53,759 nucleotides of DNA from Klebsiella planticola ATCC 33531 (lineage in GTDB: Bacteria > Pseudomonadota > Gammaproteobacteria > Enterobacterales > Enterobacteriaceae). The notes beneath the pieces are model-generated. The model had not been told where the DNA came from and did not search any database. It saw only the letters and a list, made by a program, of their open reading frames with translations. The stretch covers positions 1 through 53,759 of the forward strand of contig NZ_JMPP01000054.1 in assembly GCF_000735435.1 (NCBI RefSeq), given 5' to 3'. Position numbers and translations under genes: made by a program. Below, one piece after another: positions 27,801 through 37,220 of the stretch. How positions within the stretch are numbered: position 1 is the stretch's first letter; each line of letters starts with the position of its first letter.

Positions 27801-29123
27801 ATGGCACTTTTCGATTTTCCTCGCTGGCAGTTGACCTCCCCTTCCGCCGCGTCCGGCGTGGTGGCCCCCGATGAACGCCTCTCCGTCGGACAAACGATGG
27901 TCATGGGCGTCCAGCACGCGGTCGCCATGTTTGGCGCCACCGTGCTGATGCCCATCCTGATGGGGCTGGATCCTAACCTGGCGATTTTATTGTCCGGTAT
28001 CGGCACGCTGCTGTTTTTCCTGGTAACCGGCGGTCGGGTGCCAAGCTACCTGGGCTCCAGCGCCGCCTTCATCGGCGTGGTTATCGCCGTCACCGGCTTT
28101 AATGGTCAGGGACTCAATCCGCACCTTAGCGTCGCCCTCGGAGGAATTATCGCCTGCGGCCTGGTGTATACCCTGATTGGCGTGGTGGTGATGAAAATCG
28201 GTACCCGCTGGATTGAACGACTGATGCCGCCGGTGGTGACCGGCGCGGTGGTGATGGCCATTGGGCTCAATCTCGCCCCCATCGCCGTACACAGCGTCTC
28301 CGCCTCCGCCTTCGATGGCTGGATGGCGGTGCTGACCGTACTCTGTATCGGACTGGTGGCGGTCTTTACCCGCGGGATGATCCAGCGGCTGCTGATTCTC
28401 GTCGGCCTGATCGTTGCCTGCGGGCTGTACGCGCTGCTGGCGAATCTCCTCGGGCTGGGTAAACCGCTCGACTTTACCTTACTGCACCAGGCGGCGTGGT
28501 TCGGGCTGCCGCACTTTACCGCCCCGACCTTTGACGGCCAGGCGATGATGCTGATAGCCCCGGTGGCGGTGATTCTGGTGGCGGAAAACCTGGGGCATCT
28601 GAAAGCGGTCGCCGGCATGACCGGACGCAATATGGACCCTTATATGGGACGGGCGTTCGTCGGCGACGGGCTGGCGACGATGCTCTCCGGCGCGGTGGGC
28701 GGCAGCGGCGTGACCACCTATGCGGAAAATATCGGCGTGATGGCGGTGACCAAAGTCTATTCCACCCTGGTGTTTGTTGCCGCCGCGCTGATTGCCATTT
28801 TACTCGGCTTTTCACCGAAGTTTGGCGCGTTGATCCATACGATCCCCGGGCCGGTTATCGGCGGCGCGTCGATCGTGGTCTTTGGCTTGATTGCGGTCGC
28901 CGGCGCCCGTATCTGGGTACAGAATCGGGTTGACCTGAGTCAGAACAGCAATCTGATCATGGTGGCGGTCACGCTGGTGCTCGGCGCCGGAGATTTCGCC
29001 CTGTCGCTGGGCGGGTTTACCCTTGGCGGGATCGGAACGGCCACCTTTGGCGCGATTTTACTTCACGCGCTGCTGAACCGCCGCGCACGTGAAGCAGAAC
29101 AGCCCGACGTCACCCCCGTTTAA
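27801..29123 (+). CDS. rutG: RutG, pyrimidine permease
   Basis: NCS2-family nucleobase transporter of 440 residues with about 12-14 membrane segments, predicted to bring uracil, thymine and perhaps xanthine across the inner membrane. Characteristic stretches are GQTMVMGVQHAVAMFGATVLMP near the N-terminus, the substrate-site region ILVAENLGHLKAV, and the NCS2 signature PVIGGASIVVFGLIAVAGARI. It is the last rut gene. No plus-strand terminator is obvious after it; the hairpin at 29202 is oriented for ymdF. Confidence 0.95.
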   Translation: MALFDFPRWQLTSPSAASGVVAPDERLSVGQTMVMGVQHAVAMFGATVLMPILMGLDPNLAILLSGIGTLLFFLVTGGRVPSYLGSSAAFIGVVIAVTGFNGQGLNPHLSVALGGIIACGLVYTLIGVVVMKIGTRWIERLMPPVVTGAVVMAIGLNLAPIAVHSVSASAFDGWMAVLTVLCIGLVAVFTRGMIQRLLILVGLIVACGLYALLANLLGLGKPLDFTLLHQAAWFGLPHFTAPTFDGQAMMLIAPVAVILVAENLGHLKAVAGMTGRNMDPYMGRAFVGDGLATMLSGAVGGSGVTTYAENIGVMAVTKVYSTLVFVAAALIAILLGFSPKFGALIHTIPGPVIGGASIVVFGLIAVAGARIWVQNRVDLSQNSNLIMVAVTLVLGAGDFALSLGGFTLGGIGTATFGAILLHALLNRRAREAEQPDVTPV

Positions 29124-29201
29124 AACGCTATGCTTACGGGGCGGCGAAGAACGTGTCGCCCCACAATCTCATGCGCTGCCAGGGGGGCTCGCGACAGGCA
29201 A

Positions 29202-29228
29202 TAAAAACCGCCGGCGGAGGCCGGCGGC
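29202..29228 (-). terminator. terminator of ymdF
   Basis: On the minus strand CCGCCGG and CCGGCGG form a 7-bp stem with a 6-nt loop followed by TTTTTATT, about 60 bp past the ymdF stop. It is oriented for the minus strand. Confidence 0.8.
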
Positions 29229-29290
29229 GAGGAGGATGTGGCAGGTGCCGAGGAGAGTAGAGCCACATCAAACACAGTCAGCCGGGCAGG

Positions 29291-29464
29291 TCAGCTATGA
29301 CGATTGCCGTGACTGTTTTTCCCCCCTTTTTTGCCGGCTTCCGAGGCGCGCTGAGGATCGTTTTTGAAGTTCCCCCCGCTATGCTGGCCACCCTTACGAC
29401 CTGCTTCTGATGCTCTTTCACGATCCTCAGCAAAGTTGCCGGAACCGCCACGATGGTTTGCCAT
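29291..29464 (-). CDS. ymdF: YmdF, KGG-repeat stress-type small protein
   Basis: A 57-residue hydrophilic protein of the KGG/con-10 family, related to E. coli YmdF and YciG. It is built from two copies of an 18-20 residue motif: RERASEAGRKGGQHSGG and QRASEAGKKGGKNSHG. It has GGAGG about six bases ahead of the ATG, and its own terminator downstream. Relatives are induced in stationary phase or by other stress; function is unproven. It lies at the same place as in E. coli, between rutG and wrbA. Confidence 0.9.
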   Translation of the reverse strand: MANHRGGSGNFAEDRERASEAGRKGGQHSGGNFKNDPQRASEAGKKGGKNSHGNRHS

Positions 29465-30443
<979 letters not shown>

Positions 30444-30463
30444 CCTTCAGCAGGAGGATTTGC

Positions 30464-30691
30464 ATGCCAACTCAAGAAGCGAAAGCCCACCACGTGGGTG
30501 AATGGGCTAGTTTACGAAATACCTCTTTAGAGATCGCCGAAGCGATTTTTGAATTAGCCAAATACGATGAAAAGCTAGCAGAGAAAATTTGGGAAGAAGG
30601 CAGCGATGAAGTGCTCTCTTTGGCCTTCGCGAAAACGGATAAAGACGCCCTTTTCTGGGGCGAACAGACCATCGAGCGCAAAAACGTGTAA
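30464..30691 (+). CDS. yccJ: YccJ, small protein of unknown function
   Basis: A 75-residue cytoplasmic acidic protein matching E. coli YccJ ([29 protein letters not shown], then WEEGSDEVL). A strong AGGAGG site precedes the ATG and it lies 20 bp downstream of wrbA, so the two are probably co-transcribed. E. coli yccJ is RpoS-controlled with wrbA; its role is unknown. No membrane or catalytic motif was seen. Confidence 0.9.
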   Translation: MPTQEAKAHHVGEWASLRNTSLEIAEAIFELAKYDEKLAEKIWEEGSDEVLSLAFAKTDKDALFWGEQTIERKNV

Positions 30692-30733
30692 CCCGGAGTG
30701 CCCGGCGCATGACCGGGCCAACAAAACAAGACC

Positions 30734-30768
30734 CGGACCGACCAGCCATGGCCGGTCCGTTTTTTTTA
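30734..30768. terminator. bidirectional terminator between yccJ and agp
   Basis: CGGACCG and CGGTCCG form the stem with an inner CCA/TGG extension, followed by T residues on the plus strand, between the convergent yccJ and agp stop codons. It probably ends wrbA-yccJ. Confidence 0.83.
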
Positions 30769-32013
30769 TTTCGCCGCGTCGTTCATCACCTGCTTAAAGG
30801 TCTCCATCGGACAGAAGCCGTTTGCATCCACCGGACAGCCGTTCAGCGCCAGGGTCACGCGCTGCGGCGGGGATTGCAGGGTTAAGGTTTCGGTATTGCG
30901 CAGCTGCGCCGTGCTTTGATACACATACTCAATTTTCATCAGCTCACGGTTGGCGCCGCTATCATGCCAGCGCTGGAAAACAATTTTCCCGCCGATCGGG
31001 GTCCGTTCATACTGGTCATGCAGCTGATAAGGTTTGAAGTCTAACGCCGTCAGCAGTGAGGCAATATTGGAATCGTGCCCCACCAACAGCGTCACTTTCG
31101 CCGCCTGAGCGGGATCGCTGACCAGCGCTTTATCGATATATTTCACCAGCGGTTTAGCCACGTTGCGCGCCACTTCCGCCGAGGTGAACAGGCTATCCTG
31201 ATAGCCGTTTTTCAGCTTCGACAACACCTGCCACTGTTTGTCGGTTTTTATCTCGCCCCACGCCACCTGATCCAGCGGATACCCTTCGTAATACTGCAGC
31301 GTGAAGGCATCAACCAGCGAGTTGCCCACCTTTAACGGCCCGGAAACGCCAGGTTCCTGCTGATATTTTGCGCTGAAGGTATCCTTGCCGTCGCTCAACG
31401 AGCACTGCTGCTTCTCTTTGCAGGACGGTGAATTTTGATAGTCCGTCATCACTTCGAGTAGCTTGTAGCTGTCGGCCAGCTGCATGGTCTGCCGCTCTTT
31501 TTCCATCGCCTGTACGGCTTTTTCGCTGAAGGCGGCAGAATCGTCGGTAATCACCGGATTAAACGTCGGGTCCATGGTGCCCATTTGCGGCTGGTGATGA
31601 ACCGTAACCCCACAGCCGGGGAACGCGCCGGTTATAAAGAACTGCGCGGTCGCCACGGTACGTTGCAGGCTGTTGGCGTAGGCGTAAACGCTATTCTCCG
31701 CCGGACACTCGCCGCGGGTGACCAGCCCCTGCTGCGCCAGCCATTCGCGCATATAGTGCCCCATATAGACCTCAAGCACGCCGCCCTTAGTGGTCAGCTG
31801 ACCGCCGGGCACATCCCACTCCGGCCATGATTTCGGCGTTGACTGCTCCAGCACGCTGCCGTTGTTGGCCAGCGGCGCGCGCAGGTTGTGGCGACTCATG
31901 ATCAACACCTGCTGTAGCTGATAGCCCTGCGGTGCCGTCTGTTCCTCTGCCTGGGCAGCCGTCGATAACAATACGGCGCCGGCCACGACGCTGGCGAGTA
32001 GACTCTTTTGCAT
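30766..32013 (-). CDS. agp: Agp, periplasmic glucose-1-phosphatase
   Basis: Histidine acid phosphatase of 415 residues (E. coli Agp has 413). It has a signal peptide ending after AQA, the catalytic RHNLRAP motif near residue 40 with the nucleophilic His, and the C-terminal acid/base pair in [13 protein letters not shown]. It releases glucose from glucose-1-phosphate in the periplasm. Several Cys (in CGVTVHH and CKEKQQC among others) are expected to form disulfides. It lies convergent with yccJ, as in E. coli. Confidence 0.95.
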   Translation of the reverse strand: MQKSLLASVVAGAVLLSTAAQAEEQTAPQGYQLQQVLIMSRHNLRAPLANNGSVLEQSTPKSWPEWDVPGGQLTTKGGVLEVYMGHYMREWLAQQGLVTRGECPAENSVYAYANSLQRTVATAQFFITGAFPGCGVTVHHQPQMGTMDPTFNPVITDDSAAFSEKAVQAMEKERQTMQLADSYKLLEVMTDYQNSPSCKEKQQCSLSDGKDTFSAKYQQEPGVSGPLKVGNSLVDAFTLQYYEGYPLDQVAWGEIKTDKQWQVLSKLKNGYQDSLFTSAEVARNVAKPLVKYIDKALVSDPAQAAKVTLLVGHDSNIASLLTALDFKPYQLHDQYERTPIGGKIVFQRWHDSGANRELMKIEYVYQSTAQLRNTETLTLQSPPQRVTLALNGCPVDANGFCPMETFKQVMNDAAK

Positions 32014-32132
32014 CCCTTAATCCTCAGTCAGTGATTATCATCGCTTTCATTGTGACAAATTGATGACATTTTTCCGCACGACGGCTCGCAAACTCACGCA
32101 ACGGGAGAAACTTTTCGCAGCCCGGGGAAATA

Positions 32133-32147
32133 GTTTTATAATAAAAC
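32133..32147 (+). promoter_or_regulatory. AT-rich palindrome upstream of first HxlR gene
   Basis: GTTTTATAATAAAAC is an almost perfect palindrome, 22 bp ahead of the HxlR start. It could be a self-regulation site or a -10 region (TATAAT); it does not match the longer inverted repeat upstream of the neighbouring dehydrogenase. Confidence 0.4.
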
Positions 32148-32169
32148 GACTGAAGCCACAGGAGCTCTC

Positions 32170-32619
32170 GTGAAACGTACTCGTCTGGAAAACAGCAGTT
32201 GCCCCATTGCCCGCTCACTTGACGTCATTGGCGACTGGTGGTCGCTACTCATTGTCCGCGATGCCCTGGGGGGGACCCGGCGCTTCAGCGAATTTCAAAA
32301 GCACCTTGGCATTGCTAAGAACATGCTCGCCGGGCGGCTAAAAATGCTGGTGGAAGAAGGTATTCTCACGATGCAGCCCGCTTCGGACGGTAGCGCGTGG
32401 CAGGAGTACGTGCTTACCGAAAAGGGGCGTGGGCTGCAAACTGTGCTGGTGGCGCTGGCGCAATGGGCCGACGAGTATCTGTTGACGCCCGACGAACCCG
32501 CCACCGTGTTGATTGATAATCTCACGCGCCAGCCGCTGCGCAAGCTGGTGCTACAGGCCGCCGATGGCCGGACGCTCCGCCCCGACGATATTACCGCCAG
32601 ACTGCCGCTAACAGAGTGA
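32170..32619 (+). CDS. HxlR-family transcriptional regulator (first)
   Basis: A 149-residue winged-helix regulator of the HxlR (MarR-like) family, recognised by the N-terminal SSCPIARSLDVIGDWWSLLIVRDALGG with the conserved Cys, and the recognition region FSEFQKHLGIAKNMLAGRLKMLVEEGI. GGAG precedes the ATG. It carries a C-terminal extension (VLIDNLTRQPLRKLVLQAADGRTLRP) seen in some relatives. HxlR proteins often sense aldehydes, quinones or redox state through the Cys. It sits 130 bp upstream of a co-directional short-chain dehydrogenase whose promoter has a long inverted repeat, so it probably controls that gene. Confidence 0.87.
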   Translation: MKRTRLENSSCPIARSLDVIGDWWSLLIVRDALGGTRRFSEFQKHLGIAKNMLAGRLKMLVEEGILTMQPASDGSAWQEYVLTEKGRGLQTVLVALAQWADEYLLTPDEPATVLIDNLTRQPLRKLVLQAADGRTLRPDDITARLPLTE

Positions 32620-32674
32620 TTTTAATTATTATTACTTTTTAATCATTCCTCATAACAAAATAACCTCCGCCAAT

Positions 32675-32730
32675 TGGTTGCATTATTAAACCATTTAACG
32701 CATGCTGAATTTGGTTTAATAATGCAACCA
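32675..32730. promoter_or_regulatory. 19-bp perfect inverted repeat, operator candidate
   Basis: TGGTTGCATTATTAAACCA at 32675-32693 recurs in reverse orientation at 32712-32730, identical over all 19 bases with an 18-nt gap. Each arm is itself a partial dyad (GGTT and AACC ends). It lies 19 bp ahead of the dehydrogenase start and about 55 bp past the regulator stop, so it is likely the operator through which the upstream HxlR regulator acts. A role as a terminator is less likely because no T-run follows. Confidence 0.72.
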
Positions 32731-32749
32731 CATTACTTGAGGTAACTCC

Positions 32750-33544
32750 ATGACGACCCCTTCTTATACCGCTTTGATTACCGGCGCATCTTCCGGCATC
32801 GGCGCCCTCTATGCCGAACGTCTCGCCGCTCGCGGCTATCACCTGATTCTGGTCGCACGTCGGGAAGAACGTTTGCAGGCCCTCGCCCAAGAGCTGCAGC
32901 GCCAGTACGGCATCCGGGCCGACGTGCTCAAGGCAGACCTGAGCGAAGAAAGCGGTATCCGCGCCGTTGAAGCGCGCCTGCAATCGGATCCGACGATTGC
33001 GCTGATGATTAACAACGCCGGCACGGCGAAAATGGGGGGGTTACTGACCACGGATGTGCGCGAACATCAGATGATTCATACCCTGAATACCACCGCTCTG
33101 CTGCGCCTGAGCTATGCGGCGTTGGCCGCCTTCAGCCCTCGAGGTCAGGGGACGCTGATCAATATCGCCTCCATTCTTGCGCTGCATGCGCTACCGGGCA
33201 GCGCCGTCTACAGCGCCAGCAAGGCGTGGGTGCTGAGCTTTACCCGCGCGCTTCAGGAGGAGTTTGCCGACAGCGGTTTGCGTATTCAGGCGGTGCTTCC
33301 GGCGGCAACCGCGACGGATCTGTGGCCCACCTCCGGCGTCGCTCTTGACGCACTGCCGGCAGGCTCGGTGATGACGACGGAAGATCTGGTGGACGCGGCG
33401 CTTAGCGGCCTTGATCAGGGCGAAAATATCACCCTGCCGCCGGTTCACGATCTGGCGCTCTGGACCCATTACGACCAGGCGAGGCTCGCGCTGTTCGGCA
33501 GCGCACGCACCGGCCAACCGGCGCCGCGCTATCGCCGGGCTTAA
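32750..33544 (+). CDS. short-chain dehydrogenase/reductase (first)
   Basis: Classical SDR of 264 residues. The NAD(P) motif TGASSGIG is near the N-terminus, NNAG appears at about residues 86-89, and the catalytic Ser-Tyr-Lys is in the ASILAL / YSASK region (YSASKAW). Arg-rich residues after the second strand (VARREERLQAL) suggest NADP(H) preference. GAGG precedes the ATG. The substrate is not apparent. It is paired with the HxlR regulator upstream and runs into a convergent second HxlR gene, overlapping its stop by 4 bp. Confidence 0.87.
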   Translation: MTTPSYTALITGASSGIGALYAERLAARGYHLILVARREERLQALAQELQRQYGIRADVLKADLSEESGIRAVEARLQSDPTIALMINNAGTAKMGGLLTTDVREHQMIHTLNTTALLRLSYAALAAFSPRGQGTLINIASILALHALPGSAVYSASKAWVLSFTRALQEEFADSGLRIQAVLPAATATDLWPTSGVALDALPAGSVMTTEDLVDAALSGLDQGENITLPPVHDLALWTHYDQARLALFGSARTGQPAPRYRRA

Positions 33545-33900
33545 CGTTTGAGCAGGTGGCCGTGCTGACTCATCCACTCCGCCAGCGGCTGAAGTGCGCT
33601 GCGCATCGACAGTCCCAGGTCAGTTATCTGATATTCAACGCGGGGGGGAATTTCGGGATAGACGCAGCGCGACACCAGCCCGCGCTGCTCGAACAGCCGC
33701 AGCTGGCGGGTCAGCTCTTTTTGCGTAATCGGCGCCGCCGCGCGCAGCAGTTCGCCGAAGCGCACCGGCGCATTAAGGACAATCAGCCGGTAGAGAATCG
33801 GGATCGCCCACTTCCCGGCAATCAGATTAACAAAATCGGTCATCGGGCAAGCATGCTGCACGAAATTATTTTCCCCGACGCGCGCCGCTGTCTTCGCCAT
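33541..33900 (-). CDS. HxlR-family transcriptional regulator (second)
   Basis: A 119-residue HxlR-family regulator, standard length: NFVQHACPMTDFVNLIAGKWAIPILYRL with the conserved Cys near residue 17, then the recognition stretch FGELLRAAAPITQKELTRQLRLFEQRGLV and the wing YPEIPPRVEYQI. It is divergent from a second short-chain dehydrogenase, and the 100 bp between them hold a clear dyad operator. It therefore most likely represses that gene and itself. The regulator differs clearly from the first one, so the two pairs are not a simple recent duplication. Confidence 0.88.
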   Translation of the reverse strand: MAKTAARVGENNFVQHACPMTDFVNLIAGKWAIPILYRLIVLNAPVRFGELLRAAAPITQKELTRQLRLFEQRGLVSRCVYPEIPPRVEYQITDLGLSMRSALQPLAEWMSQHGHLLKR

Positions 33901-33920
33901 AGCACACCTTTCGCCTCATT

Positions 33921-33955
33921 AGTATCCAATTGGTACCTGGTATCCTTTGGATACT
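33921..33955. promoter_or_regulatory. dyad operator between second HxlR gene and its dehydrogenase
   Basis: AGTATCCAATTGGTACC (33921-33937) and, in reverse orientation after one base, GGTATCCTTTGGATACT (33939-33955) match at 14 of 17 positions. The right arm is itself the near-perfect palindrome GTATCC-TTT-GGATAC. HxlR-family regulators commonly bind GTATCC-like dyads of this kind, so it should control both divergent genes. Confidence 0.78.
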
Positions 33956-34000
33956 AAAGCTTTTATAGTCCCTTTTCCACAGCACTGTCAGGAGAAGGTA

Positions 34001-34750
34001 ATGGGACGTTTAGCAGGAAAATATGCGCTGATAACCGGCGGGACCAGCGGGATTGGTCTCGCTACGGCGCAGACGTTTATCGCCGAAGGGGCGCAGGTGG
34101 CGGTGACAGGGCGTAATCCGGTCGCCCTTGAGCAGGCGCAGGCGCTACTGGGTAACAATGGCTGGGTCATCGCCGCCGATTCCGGCGACGCCGCCGGGCA
34201 GCGCCAGCTGGCCGCAACCCTCGCCGACCGCTGGCCGCAGCTGGATGTGGTGTTCGTCAATGCCGGTGATGTCACCCATGCCCCTTTCGGCGACTGGCGC
34301 GAAGCGGAGTGGGATCGATTGATGAATATCAACCTGAAAGGGCCGTTCTTCTTGCTGCAGGCGCTGCTGCCGCTGCTCGCCAACCCGGCGTCGGTCATTC
34401 TTTGCGGATCGGTCAGCGCCCATATCGGCCTGCCCACCAGCAGCGCCTATGCCGCCAGTAAAGCCGGGCTGCTGTCGCTGGCGCGTACCCTGTCGGCGGA
34501 GCTGCTACCATACGGTATTCGGGTGAATGGCCTGAGTCCGGGCCCCGTGCGCACCCCGGCGCTGGATAAACTCGGCCTCAGCGCCCAGGCCTTGAGCGAC
34601 CTGCAGGAGGAGATCAAAAACCTGGTGCCGCTGGGACGGATGGGCACGCCGCAGGAGCTGGCCAACGCCGCCCTGTATCTGGCATCGGATGAGTCCAGCT
34701 ACGTACTCGGCAGCGAACTGCGGGTGGATGGCGGCACGGGAAATCTCTGA
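34001..34750 (+). CDS. short-chain dehydrogenase/reductase (second)
   Basis: SDR of 249 residues. It has TGGTSGIG (cofactor motif), VNAGDVTHAPF in place of the usual NNAG, the catalytic region SVSAHIGLPTSSAYAASKAGLL, and a C-terminal SSYVLGSELRVDGGTGNL, the latter typical of FabG-like oxidoreductases. The start at 34001 is supported by AGGAGAAGG a few bases upstream; an in-frame ATG at 33947 would add 18 residues across the operator. It is divergent from the second HxlR gene. Substrate unknown; induction by aldehydes, quinones or similar electrophiles would fit the regulator type. Confidence 0.88.
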   Translation: MGRLAGKYALITGGTSGIGLATAQTFIAEGAQVAVTGRNPVALEQAQALLGNNGWVIAADSGDAAGQRQLAATLADRWPQLDVVFVNAGDVTHAPFGDWREAEWDRLMNINLKGPFFLLQALLPLLANPASVILCGSVSAHIGLPTSSAYAASKAGLLSLARTLSAELLPYGIRVNGLSPGPVRTPALDKLGLSAQALSDLQEEIKNLVPLGRMGTPQELANAALYLASDESSYVLGSELRVDGGTGNL

Positions 34751-34767
34751 GCCGGCGGCGGCGGGCG

Positions 34768-34992
34768 TTACTCCGGTAGCGGTACCGCCGCCAGCGTGCA
34801 GATCGCCTCATGCTCGCCGCCGCGGCGATCGACCATCACCACTTTGTCCCCCGCTTTTTTGCCTTCACAGGGTTTTAGCACCTGATCCATGATTCGTTCG
34901 CGGGTTTGTTGGCGATCTGACTCCGCTGCGCCGGCAAATGAAGTCAGGATAAGAGTCAGCCCAACCAGGCCGACGATATGTTGATTACGCAT
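34768..34992 (-). CDS. small exported protein, unknown function
   Basis: A 74-residue protein with a clear signal peptide (cleavage near AGAAES, about residue 23) and a short mature domain with two Cys: LKPCEGKKAGDKVVMVDRRGGEHEAICTLAAVPLPE. The pattern Cys-x-Gly-Lys-Lys-x-Gly-Asp ... Cys is seen in other small periplasmic proteins, but I cannot name the family. It is minus-strand, convergent with the second dehydrogenase and separated by 17 bp. Confidence 0.65.
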   Translation of the reverse strand: MRNQHIVGLVGLTLILTSFAGAAESDRQQTRERIMDQVLKPCEGKKAGDKVVMVDRRGGEHEAICTLAAVPLPE

Positions 34993-35239
34993 GCATTACT
35001 CTCAGACAATTCTTACTCAAATGCAGGGTATCAGCCCGCGGGCCGTACGTCTGTAAAATCACTTAACGGAGTGTTACCCGGCCGACGAAACGGCGCTTCA
35101 GACCGGTCAGTATGATTTTATCATCCTGATTTTTTTCGATTTTAACCGTAAAACGAGTCATATTTCGGACACATCCTGATGCTATCTTACACGTAACTTA
35201 ATAGAGTTCATGGTTTTCAACTCAAGCCCAGGATCGCTT

Positions 35240-35362
35240 ATGTCCGGTATTATTCTCATTGTTGTCGCGGTCATTTTGCTGGGAGTGGCGATTTACAGTC
35301 TGGTGTCATACGTCAAAGAACGCCGCGCCAGCCAGCTCCCGACCCATAAGAAGAAAAAATAG
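35240..35362 (+). CDS. 40-residue single-pass membrane protein
   Basis: A short gene with an N-terminal membrane segment (MSGIILIVVAVILLGVAIYS), a cytoplasmic basic tail (SYVKERRASQLPTHKKKK) and a clean stop. The ribosome site is weak (AGGA about ten bases ahead). Small proteins of this shape are found in Klebsiella and relatives, and the helix-plus-basic-tail design suggests it sits in the inner membrane. Its function is unknown. A terminator follows. It lies alone between the exported protein and puuP. Confidence 0.6.
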   Translation: MSGIILIVVAVILLGVAIYSLVSYVKERRASQLPTHKKKK

Positions 35363-35406
35363 CCCCTCCCGAGGTACCACGTTGCGCCACGACGCATCCA
35401 GGAAGA

Positions 35407-35437
35407 ATAAAAGCAGGCGTTATGCCTGCTTTTATTC
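35407..35437. terminator. bidirectional terminator between the small membrane protein gene and puuP
   Basis: AATAAAAGCAGGC and GCCTGCTTTTATT form a long, perfectly matched stem with T-rich ends on both strands, so it can end transcription from either side. Confidence 0.85.
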
Positions 35438-35462
35438 TTTACTTCCTGTTCAGTCTGAACGG

Positions 35463-36854
35463 TTACGACTCCCAGGCCTGCTCTGCTTTACGGGCGTCAA
35501 ACTGCGGCGGAGGCTGACGGAAGCGACGGGTCAGCCAGGTCAGATACAGCAGCCCTAACGCCGCCCACACCAGACCCAGGGTCAATGATGTTGCCTCCAG
35601 GTTAACCCACAGGACCGCTACCGTCGCCGCGCCAATTAGCGGCAGAATCAGGTAGTGCACGCGATCCTTCCACGTTTTGTTATAGCCTTTACGCCGCCAG
35701 AAGTGGTTGAACACCGACAGGTTGACGAAGGTAAACGCCACCAGCGCGCCAAAGTTAATCAGCGCCGTCGCGGTCACCAGATCAAAGAACAGCGCCGACA
35801 TCGCCACCACGCCCACCATCAACACGTTGAGGGCCGGGGTCCGCCATTTCGGATGGACATAGCCAAAAATACGCTCCGGAAAGACATTATCGCGCCCCAT
35901 GACATACAGCAGGCGGGAGACGCTGGCGTGCGACGCCAGCCCCGACGCCAGCGTGTTGACGAAGGTAGTACAGAGGAAAATCGACTGGAACAGTTTCCCA
36001 CCGACGTACAGCGCAATTTCCGGCAGCGCCGCATCCGGATCCTTAAAGCGGCTGATATCGGGGAAAAAGAGCTGCATAAAGAAGGAGGCGACGATAAAGA
36101 TAATCCCGCCATAGACCGCCGTCAGGAAAATGGCTTTCGGAATGGTGCGTGCGGCATCCGGCGTCTCTTCCGACAGCGTGGTGACCGCATCAAAACCGAG
36201 GAACGAGAAACAGACAATCGTCGCCCCGGTGATAATCGGAATCAGATGGGCATTCTGGCTGATAAACGGTTGCAGCGACCAGACGGTCCCGACCCCTTCA
36301 CCCTTATGCAGCCCCTGCACCACCAGGAAAATAAAGACGACCATGATCGCAATCTGCACCAGCACAAACAGCGTATTGAAGTTGGCCACCAGATTGACGC
36401 TTTTGATATTCGCCGCGGTCAGAATCGCCACAAATCCCACCACCCACACCCACGGCGGAACTTCCGGAAACAGCGCCGACAGATAGATCTTCGCCAGTAG
36501 CACGTTGATCATCGGTAAAAAGAGATAATCCAGCAGTGAAGACCAGCCCACCATAAAACCCACGTGCGGGCTGATCGACTTCTGCGCATAGGTATACGCC
36601 GACCCGGCCTCCGGGAACTGTCGCACCAGCTTACCGTAGCTGATAGCGGTGAACAGCACCCCGGCCAGCGCCAGAAGATAGGACGCGGGAACGTGGCCGT
36701 TACTGATTCCCGAGACAATACCAAAGGTATCAAACACCGTCATCGGGGTGAGATAGGCCAGCCCCATCATCACCACCTGCCAGAGCTTGAGCGACTTGCG
36801 TAAACGCGGTTTCCCCGCCGCGGATGAGATGTCGAGAGAAGTGTTAGCAGCCAT
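35463..36854 (-). CDS. puuP: PuuP, putrescine importer
   Basis: APC-family inner-membrane transporter of 463 residues (E. coli PuuP 461) with 12 hydrophobic segments; it imports putrescine for the Puu pathway. Family stretches include [30 protein letters not shown] in the first segment, [21 protein letters not shown], and [28 protein letters not shown]. The start at 36854 ([10 protein letters not shown]) is chosen over an ATG at 36908 because it matches E. coli. It is downstream of puuA on the same strand across a 366-bp gap. Confidence 0.95.
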   Translation of the reverse strand: MAANTSLDISSAAGKPRLRKSLKLWQVVMMGLAYLTPMTVFDTFGIVSGISNGHVPASYLLALAGVLFTAISYGKLVRQFPEAGSAYTYAQKSISPHVGFMVGWSSLLDYLFLPMINVLLAKIYLSALFPEVPPWVWVVGFVAILTAANIKSVNLVANFNTLFVLVQIAIMVVFIFLVVQGLHKGEGVGTVWSLQPFISQNAHLIPIITGATIVCFSFLGFDAVTTLSEETPDAARTIPKAIFLTAVYGGIIFIVASFFMQLFFPDISRFKDPDAALPEIALYVGGKLFQSIFLCTTFVNTLASGLASHASVSRLLYVMGRDNVFPERIFGYVHPKWRTPALNVLMVGVVAMSALFFDLVTATALINFGALVAFTFVNLSVFNHFWRRKGYNKTWKDRVHYLILPLIGAATVAVLWVNLEATSLTLGLVWAALGLLYLTWLTRRFRQPPPQFDARKAEQAWES

Positions 36855-37220
36855 AGTTATACCCCCCCATGTAAACGTGGGTTTGCGGGCGCAATGACCG
36901 GGTAACAAACCTGCTTAGCAAGGGGGTAAGGCATAAATAATCGGTTAAAACGTTTCGGCATACGGCGGTTGATTTCGCGTTATTACGGCATGCATCGCGG
37001 CCTTCATGGCCTCCTTCTCCCTGCGGATATTTGAACATCGGCGTCATCTCTTACCTCGTCACACACTGTGTCGTTAACTGAAGCCCCGTTATCGCCTGCG
37101 CTCCTTTACGCGACATCCGGGAAATGGCTGGACTCCCAGCAAAAACGTCCGACCAGGCTCCGCTCAGGCCGTATGATGCTACTTGTCTATCAAATCTACA
37201 GGTCCCTTGCGGGGCGGCAA
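36855..37220. other. puuA-puuP intergenic region
   Basis: About 365 bp between the two co-directional genes. The two short minus-strand frames here look like chance. A run of C residues lies near 36865 next to a small possible hairpin just before the puuP start. It may hold a second promoter for puuP or an mRNA processing region; no binding site was identified. Confidence 0.4.
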
